Below, piece by piece: positions 1 through 10,768 of a DNA stretch of 64,000 nucleotides; position 1 is the first letter of the stretch; each line of letters opens with the position of its first letter. This DNA is from Lepas anatifera (taxonomy: Eukaryota > Arthropoda > Thecostraca > Lepadidae), in contig JAOTON010001819.1 of NCBI GenBank assembly GCA_034440635.1, positions 434,001-498,000 on the forward strand, in the 5' to 3' direction. The position numbers were made by a program, and so were the translations under genes. The notes below the pieces were generated by a model that ran no database searches, was not told the DNA's origin, and saw nothing but the letters and a program-made list of their open reading frames with translations.

Positions 1-268
1 TCGGTTCTGGGCCCGTCTTCTGTGCTGTCCCCTCGGCGGCCTCCGGTGATCACCCCCTCCGCCGGCGCTCACGGAGGAGGACGCGGCCGGCTGATCACTC
101 ATCTACAGGGTGTTTCATAAAGAATGATATTTTTGAATTGATCATAATGCGGTTATAAATTGGTTGCTGTGGTATGATTTACATATCAATCGAAAGATGA
201 TTTTGGGACATTTACGATTATTCGTATTTTGATAGCTGTTTTGATATTTTTGCTAGTAAAAAGTAGTC
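1..268. other. Unclassified intergenic sequence
   Basis: The first 110 bases are GC-rich, with repeated CGG/CCG and TGATCAC words; the rest is AT-rich. I see no coding frame, RNA gene or transposon end that I can support here. Confidence 0.5.
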
Positions 269-421
269 TTAACACGCGCATTGACGGGGGTCTGAGCCAC
301 CTTCGGATTGACGAGGAGGGGGCGGGTACCCGCCCCCTAAGATCTCGAGAACCACGGTAGGTAGCAAAAAACGGTAAACGGCGTTGGGTAGCCCATCCGC
401 TTCTCCATCGAAAATATTCTC
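269..421 (+). mobile_element. One-ended fragment of a TTAA-type element (J family)
   Basis: It begins with TTAA followed by CACGCGCATTGACGGGGG, the same terminus as the complete elements at 30779-31357 and 60681-61533. The subterminal palindrome GCGGGTACCCGC and the motif AAGATCTCGAGAACCACGG follow in the same order. Similarity stops at about 421, just after CTTCTCCATCGAAAATATT. The other terminus was not found, so this is a truncated copy. Confidence 0.75.
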
Positions 422-3012
422 GGCTGCTGATATCAATCAGCGAATCCATCGCAGCAGTTGATGTAGCAGCTCGCTTGCCAAACCTGTTTACATGCTTCTT
501 TTTGTCTCTCTTTCTTTCTAAAGCCCTCTTAGTTCCTTCAGCACGGCCTGTTTTGCACGTGTAGGCAGTGATACGCTTGCACATACATCCATAATCTCAG
601 CCGTTACCCTGTTATTGATACTTTCATAAGAATATGGCACTCATCTTTGCTCTGCTCCTCCATGAGTCTAATTCTTGTCATAACAAGGTGCCCTATGACA
701 TACCAACTCACGGTCAGGCTCTTTTGTTTTTTGCAAATATTACCGTCCGTCCATGTTGAATTTTGTTCAGAGGAAACATAAAACTGCAAGGAGAACATAA
801 CGTAGAAGTTGGATTATGCCGGTATGTGAATTATTCAATGCAACTAGTGCAAGATGTCTAGTCGTTGGAAGTCGTTGGAAATTTTAGGATTTCATACAAC
901 ATATTTTCTTCGGTCCTTAAAACCTGGTGACCAATGTCATGTTTGTAATAAAATGTTTGCATAATGCCAAACCGGTCGATTTTTTCTGCTGGACCACAAC
1001 GTTAAAAATTATCAATCCTATCCGTATACGTAAAACATATAATTCTCCTCTGGGCCACAACGACCTCTAAATATGTCAGAGGAGACTGGGCTAGACGTCA
1101 CTAGCCTCAAAACTGATGCCTCTCTCTTCAGTCAAAGTAGGGTTACTGCAGAGTCTTTTTGGCGCAAATACGGAAGAATTCAGTCGGTGAAGGCATAGGC
1201 AGACTATTTTAGTCGGAGGAAAGGTGTAAGTTGGAGGAAGGGACTTCCGCGTTGGTATGGCCGGGGATGATTAGGCATATCACTTAAATGTTAATAGAGA
1301 AACTGGGGGGAGGGGGTTTGAGCTGCTGCCACACTCTGAAAGTTGGGTGCAACAGCCACCACCACAGCCCCCACGGTTCCTGCGTCTATTGATAAAGGGT
1401 TATGGTCGGGACTTCAGCAGCAGCAGCATATTTGGACATGGCATGCTTAAAATACCTGAGAAACAGTGTTAACAACTTCAGTGCTGCTTGAAAACAGCTC
1501 TTTAAGTGCGCTTATACAATCCAATTCGTAATTGTTTCTCACCTTTCACGTTGCTGTTCACATTCCCGGTCCCCGAGGAAATCAGTATTCACTTACCATA
1601 TCACGCCGCTAGCGCCATCTATGGAGAGCCAGTGCAAGCTCAACTAAAAGCGGAGATAATAAGCAAAAAATAACCGTTATGTGTGCAAGTTATAACAACA
1701 AAAACAAAGCGAATGGAACACCAATGAACCAAACTACCAACCCAGTGCAATTTTTGCACCTCGTTGGTAGTAAGGGTTGATGGTGAGCCAAAAAGTGGAA
1801 AATTGGGCAAAATGAAAAATCTTCAACTCGAGTGGGCCACCAAAAGTTTTTAGAAAATTGCATTTCTGATGAGTGCATCGTAATCAGCACCAAAAAATGC
1901 ATCTAATGCACAACGATCCGTTACTTTCTGAAGAAAAAACCTAAATCCGGACCAGGCCGCTGTACTACTCGGAGAGCATGCAAAAACAAACTATACACGA
2001 CTCCCAGCGACTTTTTCCTAGCCTAAGGACACCGAGAATATAACGCAGGCCTGCAGATGACTCACTGTTGACGAATTGTAAAATTCACGCTCGGCGCCAC
2101 TCCGATCATAAGCGTGAGCGATCTTTTTCACATGATACTATACTACTTTAGACAGACTTCACATAACTGGAAAGCACATCCAATACTTCGTCTTACACAC
2201 CCAGTAAACACAAAAACCACATCAACATCGTTCCCGCCTATTGGTGAGAACTTTCAGTCAAATCGTCCTAGTCATTACGGTGCTCCACGTCAAAATGTTT
2301 GAACATACACGCTTTCGTCGAGAAATTAGACAGCTCTTTTCGTCTCCAGTATCGATCTCCTTCGTAATAAAAACTCAGCGTTTTAAAACACAGTGAAACT
2401 ACAAACTTTCTTGAGGGTGATCTTTCAACATCAAACACAGCGTTTCCACGCCATTGCATTTGTGCACTCGTTACCTGGCAAACATGTCAAACACAATTGA
2501 AAAACACAGCATCAATGCAAGGCTTGAGATGCCCCGTTCGTTCTAATATCTTTACTCGTAGGCGTTCCATTCCTTCACCAAGTACGCAATGCGAACTCGA
2601 AATCACATCACAACATAAACAACATTCCACGATGCCATATAAAGAGTCATGTTTCGTAGCTGGAGAGCTATCCTTATCCCCCTGATTCGACATTGTTGTC
2701 TGCTGAACAGTTATTAATAAGCAGCATCACATGTGAATTTCCACGTGAATGTGTAGGCGGAATGATCAAAGCTCTGGTTTAAACGAGAATGGACATGCTT
2801 TACTTTCGGCTGAAATGATATTTTCTTTCATAAATGTCGAACACATACGCAAAAAGATGAAATCCATCCCGATGAATAAAACCAGCTCCATTATCTTTAT
2901 CCATGGCACGAACGACACTGAACAGCATCTACGACAATTGTTGCACAAAAGAAAATCCGCACTTGGATCAGATCATGTCCATCTATATAAACTTTTTTAC
3001 AAAATCGAAAAA
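422..3012. other. Unclassified stretch with no supported gene
   Basis: Only short open frames are present and they lack recognisable motifs. There is a small tandem GTCGTTGGAA duplication at about 860-885. No terminal repeats or RNA genes were recognised. This is the sequence into which the truncated NLTR-1 copy at 3013 was inserted. Confidence 0.4.
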
Positions 3013-5028
3013 AATTCATTGAAAACTTCCTCAAGGACCGAAAATTTAAAGTCCGTCGTGGCACCACATTCTCCTACCTGGCAACCCAAGACCAAGGCAC
3101 ACCCCAGGGCAGCGTTCTGTCCCCCACCCTCTTTCTAGTAATGATCAATGATCTCTTCGCCAAAAAGCTACCGCCTGGAATAAATTACTCCCTTTTTGCG
3201 AACGATGTCGCCATTTGGAAATCCACTGCAATCGATACCAGGCGGTATAATGAACCAGAATTTCAACATGCAACTACGCAGTTGCAGGATAGCTTAACCC
3301 GCGCCCCACCGGGGGTCCGGCGCCACCTTCGCCCCACCGGAAAGGGGCCATCGATGGCCCCCCTCTAACTCTGAAAATATGGGCGTTAGCGCAAATCTGC
3401 AAAGTGCAATAGAAAGCTCGCGTGAATTCAGTAAGAAATTACTTCGCATGTTTTAGTGCTCAGGGCAATTGTTTGACCTCCAGAGGTCAAATTAGGTCAA
3501 GATCGGCTATTTTCACTCAAATATGCAATGATTAAGCAAACTGGGCATAACTCTTATGTCATTAGAGCTATTGAGGCCTGGTAAAGTACATTTGATAGCA
3601 AATTGCCAGTACTTTTTCCGCTATGTGGAACGTAAAGACCTCCCGCCAGTGGTTTGACCGCCAGAGGTCACCTCGTGACCTAATATGACCTGAGGTCACG
3701 AAAGGTCAAAAAGTGACCTTGCCGTATATCAAATGAAAGCCAGTGACAAGACAAACACGATGGTGTTTGTTTCACCGCTCTAGCTCAATTAGGTCAAAAG
3801 TTATTGTCAAAATACTGTTTGTGACCTCTGGTGACCTTGGATGACCTTGGAAAAGTCAAAGGGCAAATATGACCCCTGGGATCCGTGAAAGGGTGTCCAA
3901 AAACGTTGTTCTGAGCAGTCTGAGTATTTGCAATCATTTTTGTGGCTTTTATATCATGAAATAGCTTTTCCCCATGCTTTGTCAATGGGAGAGGTCGCCT
4001 CGTGACCTGACCTCAGGGCACGAAATCGAAAAATCCCGGATATACACCTTGTAGACCCTGGAGGGGTCATGAAGTGTAGGAAGTTTCAAATTGATCGACT
4101 TTGAAATGTAGCTCTTACAGAGCTCTAAAGGTGAAGTGAGGTGACCTTGGTTGACCTCGTCTGGTGACCTGACCTTGAGTGACCCCGGGTTAAAAATTTC
4201 AGGGATGATGGGAAAATGATGCAGTGAGAGGTAGAGCCCTCAACCGCGGTGCTGCGCCTCGTCGTTTTTCTGCTATCCCGGAAAAACCTTAGGGGGGCCA
4301 TCGATGGCCCCCCGGTGGGGCGAGGGTTAAACGACATCGATAATTGGTGTAGTTTAATGGGTCTATCACTCTCGGCGGAAAAATCATCAGTCGTTGTCTT
4401 TGCCAGAGCGCATTCCAGACACGACCCTCCACGGCTCCAAATCTCGGGTAAACCTATTGAATGCACCAATAGCTTCAAATCTTGGGCGTCACCCTAGATT
4501 CCCGATTGAGTTTCAATGAGCATATCACCAAAGTCGTCTCTAGCTGTCAAAAGCGAGTCAACATTCTCCGCATGCTCGGCGGCACAGAGCATGGCGGGGA
4601 TCGAAAGACCCTGCTTATGCTCTACAAGTCCCTGATACGGTCCATTCTCGAATATAATTCGTTCGTTTTTGACTCGACGAACAAGACCAATAAATTAAAG
4701 CTAGAGCGAGTCCAAAATGCCAGTATCCGGGCAGCCACAGGCGCGCTCACAGAATCCCCCATCACGAGCCTGCTAACTGATAGCGGGCTATGCCCACTGC
4801 AGACAAGACGCCCAGCTTATTTCTTACTACATTAAGGTCCAATCCACCTAAAACCACCCGGCAAAACAATGTTTCGCCCATCCCAGACGAGCAAATAAAG
4901 CCACTCTACAGAAGTGGCCCCCATTTAAGCACAGAGTAGCGAAAACCCTGGAAAGCCTTAATCTTGCACTGCCAGCAACAATAGGCAAACCCCCACTCTC
5001 CCGCTTCTGGACTCGGAAAGAGCCCAAA
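3013..5028 (+). pseudogene. NLTR-1 reverse transcriptase, truncated and interrupted
   Basis: The RT frame runs from 3013 through motif B (GTPQGSVLSPTLF) and motif C. At motif C the normal FADD seen in the minus copy has become FAND (about 3198-3209), which replaces a catalytic metal-binding aspartate with asparagine. The frame is broken at 3294 by a TTAA element and resumes at 4331. It then carries the thumb (KFLGVTLDSR-like, with a further frame slip near 4475-4490) and ends in a frame change near 4820-4835, just before the RNase H. The product could not be an active RT. Confidence 0.85.
3294..4330. mobile_element. TTAA element, H family copy 1
   Basis: The element lies between two TTAA sites (3294-3297 and 4327-4330). 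The termini are inverted: CCCGCGCCCCACCGGGG on the left and CCCCGGTGGGGCGAGGG on the right. Both ends carry the subterminal palindrome GGGGCCATCGATGGCCCC. The related NLTR-1 copy has a single TTAA at 22522-22525 at exactly this site, which proves insertion with TTAA duplication. TTAA targeting is typical of piggyBac and Kolobok superfamilies. There is no transposase frame. I count 19 perfect AGGTCA/TGACCT words; about 0.5 would be expected by chance at equal base composition. Confidence 0.93.
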
Positions 5029-5931
5029 GTGGAATTTCTTTTCACTTCCCGTAAAACGGACTTCTCAGAGGAAGAAGTCTCCCAGAAATTCCTAGAGTTC
5101 CGATCTTGTAACGCGGACAAGACTTTTATATTTACAGACGGCTCCAAAATAGGCGAAAAAGTAGGCCTCGGCATCTGGGGGCAAAATATTTGCCTACAGA
5201 AAAGACTTCCGGACAACTGCTCTATCTTCACAGCCGAGGCTGTTGCCATCCTAGATGCATTAGCCATAATCAGAACCCAAAATATCAACTCAGCCGTCAT
5301 CTGTTCAGACTCTAAATCTGTCCTGCAGGCTGTCAGTAACGTAGTCAACTCCAGCCACCACGTTATAGCAGATATTCAGAAAGGTATCGATGATACCCCT
5401 GATGTCTCTTTTCTTTGGATCCCGGGCCACTGCAAAATTCAAGGAAATGAAAAAGCCGATGAGCAGGCAAAAAAGTCCCTAGAACTTAGAGAGATCGCAC
5501 CCTTAATGTGGTCTGGAGATGATAGCAAAGCTCTCCTCCAGGACAGTATCCGGAAGCAAATTCAAAATAACTGGACCACAAACCACAGCGCCCACCTATT
5601 CTATATCAAGCCTAACATCGGCTACTGGCCCAGTTCCAACCAAAAGAGTCGCCGGCGCGAGGTTATGCTAACCAGACTCAGAAATGGACACACAAAATTA
5701 AATGCCTATTGGAACGCGGGTACCTGTGGTACCTGCGACGCAATGGAGAATCCCTATCACATTCTCATCGATTGTCCCCAGCACAATACCCATCGGCAAC
5801 CCATGCTAGATTACTGCCGAACCCAAAACATCCCTGTAGACCTAAAAACTCTGCTCGGTAACGACCATCCTGAGCTACTCGAAAAACTCTTTACATTTCT
5901 TAAGGACTCTGGGCTAGAGAAGTTTCTATAA
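5029..5931 (+). CDS. NLTR-1 RNase H and C-terminal region (open fragment of ORF2)
   Basis: A 300-codon open frame encodes the C-terminal part of the retrotransposon polyprotein. RNase H residues are visible: FTDGS (first Asp), AEAVAIL (Glu), CSDSKSVLQA (Asp) and WIPGHCKIQGNEKADEQAKK (His and final Asp). A cysteine/histidine-rich tail follows (CGTCDAMENPYHILIDC), as is usual after the RNase H in I- and Jockey-group ORF2 proteins. The frame starts at a GTG only because a frame change separates it from the RT; it is not an independent gene. The same region in the minus copy (11251-12137) has a one-base deletion. Confidence 0.85.
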   Translation: MEFLFTSRKTDFSEEEVSQKFLEFRSCNADKTFIFTDGSKIGEKVGLGIWGQNICLQKRLPDNCSIFTAEAVAILDALAIIRTQNINSAVICSDSKSVLQAVSNVVNSSHHVIADIQKGIDDTPDVSFLWIPGHCKIQGNEKADEQAKKSLELREIAPLMWSGDDSKALLQDSIRKQIQNNWTTNHSAHLFYIKPNIGYWPSSNQKSRRREVMLTRLRNGHTKLNAYWNAGTCGTCDAMENPYHILIDCPQHNTHRQPMLDYCRTQNIPVDLKTLLGNDHPELLEKLFTFLKDSGLEKFL

Positions 5932-6445
5932 ATCGCCCCTCCCAGTATATATGATGGAGGGTGCATGGTGCACCCCCAAAGTAGGACTTGCCTATTTTCC
6001 AATCATAGATGATCCACCGCAAAATTTAAGCAATAGTTGTTTAACCTTTAAATGGTTTATCGTAGGCTAAGGATAGGTTATGTTAGGCTAGCTTTGAAAT
6101 CAGGTTAGGTTAAATAGCTTAGATTTCTTCACCGCAGTGATACCTTTCACTGCGGGTCTATGCTAACCACACTCATACTCTTACTAACAATCTAACTGTC
6201 CTCTCACACTTCTTTTCCTCTGCGCGGCGGCTGCCCAGCCGGAGAGGGGAGCTGCAACCTCACCTCCGGGTTGCAGGGTAAATTCGCGGCACCCTGGCCA
6301 GGTGTTTAGCGCACTTTCTAAAATATGAAAATTATTGATTTAACGGAGGATTTCGAGTAACGTAGACAAGCGGACATTAGTAGCTGACACACAAAATTAT
6401 AAATTCTAAATTCCAAATTCTAAATTCTAAATTTAAGGTCTTCAA
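5932..6445 (+). other. NLTR-1 3' UTR with stem-loop and A/T tail
   Basis: The non-coding 3' region is shared almost base for base with the minus copy (about 10769-11250). It contains GGTTAGGTTA-like words and a perfect stem-loop: CCGCAGTGA (6132-6140), a six-base loop, TCACTGCGG (6147-6155). It ends in a run of AAATTCTAAATTC-like repeats. Such a terminal microsatellite is typical of I-clade elements. The hairpin could be the RNA feature recognised by the element's own RT, which is inference. Confidence 0.7.
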
Positions 6446-6999
6446 CCACAGAGATAACCTTCGCACTCTGCGGGTCTAAACTTATTAAAAGACCTCCCTT
6501 GGCATGGCTATGCCATTGTCACGACCGTCCATTCGCAAGCTAAAAACATCTTGCAACCCATTACTTGAAATAACTCCCATTGCTTTAACAGACTAACGTA
6601 GCTTGCCCTCACGCAAAATTCTAAAATTCTCCCACACATTCCTTTAGAGGCGGGCAAAGGTGCTACGCACAGAACGCATAATAAAAAGCCATAAGCAAGT
6701 AAAATTAATCAAAAACATTTTCATACTTAAAACAAGGTAAGCTAAGCAGCAAATGCACTAGCATGCACACATTGTGCAGAGCCAGTATTTGTAACAGGTA
6801 GAAATTTGTAATTCAAATTACAAGCTTGATATAGACTTTTACTAGAGTGCACAAATATTGTAAATATAAAGATAGACCAAAAAGAGAGGGAATATGGGCA
6901 ATTCAAAAATAATATGCTTAAATAATCATTGGAGAATTGCCATCACCAATAATTTTCACCTATTTTGGTACACAAGTTGAACTGTGCAACAATAAAATG
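6446..6999. other. Unclassified; begins with a second UTR-like hairpin
   Basis: Bases 6446-6473 form a stem-loop (CCACAGAG with CTCTGCGG) followed by CGGGTCTAAACTT. This closely mimics the hairpin and following bases of the NLTR-1 3' UTR, so a scrap of a sister 3' UTR may start here. The rest is AT-rich with no supported gene. Confidence 0.35.
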
Positions 7000-7700
7000 A
7001 GGACTTTTTGGCATTGACACTGCTCATAAGCCTTGTTCCGTCTGCCAGCACAGCCTTGTCTGCACGCCCTCGAGCCTCTCCTCTAGAAAAGAAATACCAC
7101 AACTGCCTCTAGTATGTGCTATGGCTAATCAGACAAAAATGAACCAGAATACTTATCTACTAATCACAAAATAATATGCTACCACTGTTGTGCTGATACT
7201 GTTTTTCCAGCAGCACCACAGCAGGTTGCCAGCCTGTAAATCTAAGATTGGTTCTCAGGGAGAGGCTATAGTCATGTGACATAGACTCAATCCAGTGTGC
7301 AAAGTATGGCATTTTCGACGAGACCTCGTCAGGGTGAGTGCCCTAGGAGACAAGAGCGAGTGGTGTGAATTTCATCAGCCTGGTGTGAATTTCCCAGACT
7401 GGTGCAAGGAAGGTGACACTGAAAACCAAACAAATAATGGCTGAATGGTTATAAAGACACAGGAGAGGACCTTATAACAAGTATTTAACTAACTAATACA
7501 AGAGGTAGCATTGCATTGTGTGGGGAGGGAAGGGTGCATTTTTCTCTATGGTATATGGCAGATTGGTGTGAATTTTTGGTGTCTGGCAGTGCAATGATTT
7601 TAGGTGGCTGGTGTGACTCGTCTAGCCTGCTGCCATACTTTGCAGACTGGGACTCAATGCTGCTCGCTGATTGGTGTTGACAGACGAAATGAGACCACAG
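7000..7700. repeat. Dispersed repeat rich in GGTGTGAATTT words
   Basis: Several segments match, in inverted orientation, the non-array modules at 57690-57960, 58185-58270 and 58440-58560. Shared words include GGTGTGAATTTCATCAG, TGCAAAGTATGGCA and GACGAGACCTCGTC. It is probably part of the same element family that carries GGCCCGG arrays, but without an array. No gene is seen. Confidence 0.55.
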
Positions 7701-9027
7701 CTATAACAGTGGGCCAAAATGAATAGTTATCAATTAAGCATACAATTTGCTTTCTGGCAACTTAATGAACCTAATTAATGCAGAACAGAAACATTAAATG
7801 CATTGCCCATACTTGATAGGATTATTGTTTGACTAACTCACTACACTCACTACACAACACCTCAATAAGCATTGGTGGCCAGCAAAGATGGATGGCAAAA
7901 ATTCAAATTGTTTCATTAACTTTTCACGCATAGATTTTTTACCTCTAAGAAAATCTCAATTGACCACATCAAAGGCTCAAAATATTCTACGTGCAGATTA
8001 CCGACGCTATGTTGATCCACGCGACCGGAGAGGCGACAATCTCCTCGTCCGAAAAACCACCGAAAGCTTTCTTCATGCCTCAAAGGAGGCTCTTCTGGAT
8101 CGCGCTACCCGTATCTTTTTCTTGTATCATTTTAGCTGCAATGGAATCATGCAATAACTAACAATTATTAATTATAATCTTTAGGGTATTCGGGCCTGAC
8201 CGTTTTTTTTTTAGTGGCCTTCCTACGATCAGCCAACGGCCGGCCGCGTTTCCATCGCAGGCATCTACGGCGAACACTGCCAGCCGCCATGTCCGAGATG
8301 GGCCAAGCTCGCTTGGTCCATTTCGGTCAGGCAGCCACCAGAGCTCGCCGTGATGTCCGCGATGCAGACGCGGCCGACATTCATTCAAACACCAGCGCCA
8401 CGGAGGGTCATTTTCTCGAAAGAAGGTGATCCTACGCAGCACGGAGGTTTGAATGGTAAACAACTAAGGGCGAGGGGTCCGAAAGAAAGCTCGCCCGCAA
8501 AGGCTGGCAGCTAAAAGCCAGCGGCCACTAGTTTGGAATATATAAAGGCAAAAACAACTGGAAGGGAAAACCCCAGATACATACGTTCAGTAAGGAGACC
8601 AAAAGTATTTATGTGGGATGAAAACCCTCCCTTACATTTACCTAAAATGGTGGAGCTATTCGTTTTCGCAATGCACACACACGCTGAACACATTTGCCAG
8701 AGAAACACATATCTTTCAACGATAATCACTTCTTGCCTGAGCCATATATCCCCTCGGAAGGTGCCGAAGAAGGTGCCGGAGCCGGCATTGTTCGAGGCCC
8801 CCATCCAGCCCTGGTCAGCATTTAGGTGGAGTTTTGTAACCAGAGCCCTCGCCAGTCTTTGGTGTTTGGGGGACCGGTGGCCCCAAGGCTGAGCAAGGGA
8901 GGGGTAGAGGGGTGCAGATAGGAAGTGATTATCACCTGATTCAATTTCCATTCTCAGGCGACGGAGCGAGGAGATTAGGTGCGCGATCGAACGAATTTTT
9001 AAGTCATTAGCGAGGGAATTAGCTTCC
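7701..9027. other. Unclassified stretch; one unassigned short open frame
   Basis: An 89-codon frame (7888-8157, plus) begins with ATG and has no motif I recognise. Overlapping frames on both strands at 8158-8951 look like by-products of GC-rich sequence. A TATATAAAGG word occurs near 8538 but nothing downstream supports a promoter. Identity of this stretch is unknown. Confidence 0.3.
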
Positions 9028-10768
9028 CTTTTTTATTTCACAAAACCGTATGACCGGACAAAGGTTCGGAGATATCCGTTTATTGGATGAGGCCGAGTGG
9101 AGGCTTCAGTGAGGTCTCATCCTATCCATGTGCCTCGAGAACGGAGGATGATCTCGTGGTCAGGATCCATCTTAGATCAAGGACGATCTAAGGCCAGGAA
9201 GAATATGAAACCAGGTCCGGTTATACTGTTTTGAAAAGTGCATAAATCACGGATCTAATATGACCTTTTGTAATACATCAAATCTTAGTACGCCACATAG
9301 AAGTGCTGACAAAATCAAGCACCAGTTTAATCAGTTCTGGATGGTCATTGCCGAGTACGTTTCGCATATTTGGCGGTAAATTATGATCCCTCAAGTAATT
9401 CAGAATCTTTGTTCGCAGCGGGGTTTCGGATGGACACTCTAGCAGCATATGCTTCACTGTTAGTCGGACCCTACACGGTCGGCACTCAGGTGGAGGTTGG
9501 TTGTCGAAAATATGGTCGTGGGTCGCTCGTAAGTGGCCACAGCGTAGGCGACACAGCACAACTTCGTCGACCCTATTGCTTTGGTCACTGGTATTCCAAG
9601 GCGATAACGTTGGTTTCATTTCATAGAGGTGGTCAGAATGTAGTCGATCTCATTTCGATTGAGTATAAGACGTGTAACAGTGTTTGAGTTTTCCTAATAC
9701 ATCTGGGAGGGGAAGGGGAATTTCCATCACATTTGGCAGTTCCGATGCCTCTTTCGCCGCTTTATCAGCTATCTCATTTCCTCGGATGGAGCAATGACCA
9801 GGTAACCAGAGGAACGTCACCTTTTGCGCCCGTGGAAGAGTAAAAATTAGTCGAAGGACATCATAGACAAGAGAGTGGTCAATAGCGTCGGGTCGTTGCA
9901 ATGCTTGTAGAGCAGATTTCGAGTCGGAGCAAATAACAGCGAAGCAGATTTTCTTTTCCTTTATGTGAATAATAGCCTGGTTTATAGCAAATAGTTCTGC
10001 AGAGAATACAGTCGCACTATTTGGTAATCGATAAACCAGACGTAAGTCATGTCCTGTGACTGCACAGCCAACTTGACCGTTTAAGGAAGAACCATCAGTG
10101 TAAAGAAACCCATATTTCGAGTGGTTGTATTGAAATTCTAGAAATTCGTTGCATATCTCAGTTGGCATAAGTTGAGACTTTGGTTGATGGATGAGATATT
10201 GAACGTTCGGAATGTTGTGAAGCCAGAACGGCAGACGTAGCGGCTTGGGGGAAAATTGAAGCTCAGGCATACACATTTGCTCTTTTGCAGATTCGATTAC
10301 GGAGGCGATCGAACGTACCGTCTTTTGCGGTTGGCGCGTGTTAACTACAAATATAGGTGAAAGACAGGACGACGCTGGATTGTTGGAGCAGCCTTTCGTT
10401 TGATAGTAATAGCGCAAGAGTAGGTATAGTTGCCGATCTTGTATTGACGATAAATTTATGTCGGCTTGGAGAGATGATATAGGAGTAGTCCGGAATGCAC
10501 CAGTTATGACCCGGAGGCATGATGATTGCATGGTTTCAAGTCGTTGACGGAGCGTGGGGCATACTATTGAGAATATCACACAGCTATAATCAACAATCGA
10601 CCGAATCAATGAGCAGTACAGAAGGGTTAGCGATTTGCGATCAGCACCCCAAGTCATTCCAGAGACACATTTCAATATGTTGAGCCGTTGAAGACAACGA
10701 GCTCGTATGCTGGAGCAATGCTCCCGGAAGGTGAGACGCGAGTCAAGGATAAAGCCCAGATATTTATG
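9028..10768 (-). mobile_element. NLTR-2: remnant of a second I/Jockey-group non-LTR element
   Basis: On the minus strand the sequence holds RT thumb, RNase H, C-terminal finger region and a 3' UTR that ends at about 9028 in an A-rich stretch with AATAAA. The 5' side stops at 10768, exactly where the A/T tail of the NLTR-1 minus copy begins. I found no NLTR-2 sequence beyond the far end of that NLTR-1 copy. So NLTR-2 was either already 5'-truncated or lost its upstream half. Confidence 0.8.
9278..10768 (-). pseudogene. NLTR-2 ORF2 C-terminal half (RT thumb, RNase H, finger tail)
   Basis: The frame opens at 10768 with a thumb motif KYLGFILDSRLTF and continues through RNase H. Its active-site residues are LYTDGSSLNG (Asp), SAELFAINQA (Glu), CSDSKSALQAL (Asp) and WLPGHCSIRGNEIADKAAKE. 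The frame ends at 9650 and continues in another frame at 9278-9619 with a C/H-rich tail (CRPCRVRLTVKHMLLEC). A frameshift in the 9620-9650 interval is therefore required. Clear homology to NLTR-1 with much lower identity marks a separate family. Not functional as it stands. Confidence 0.85.

Larger units (their letters stand above)
3013..6445 (+). mobile_element. NLTR-1 copy 2: 5'-truncated I/Jockey-group non-LTR retrotransposon
   Basis: From 3013 the sequence is near-identical by eye to the minus-strand copy that begins at about 27450. It starts inside the RT palm, so the 5' truncation is of the kind usual for target-primed reverse transcription. The order is RT, thumb, RNase H, C-terminal zinc-finger-like region, 3' UTR and an AAATTCTAAATTC-type A/T tail. 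A TTAA element (3294-4330) splits the RT. No target duplication could be identified. Confidence 0.85.
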
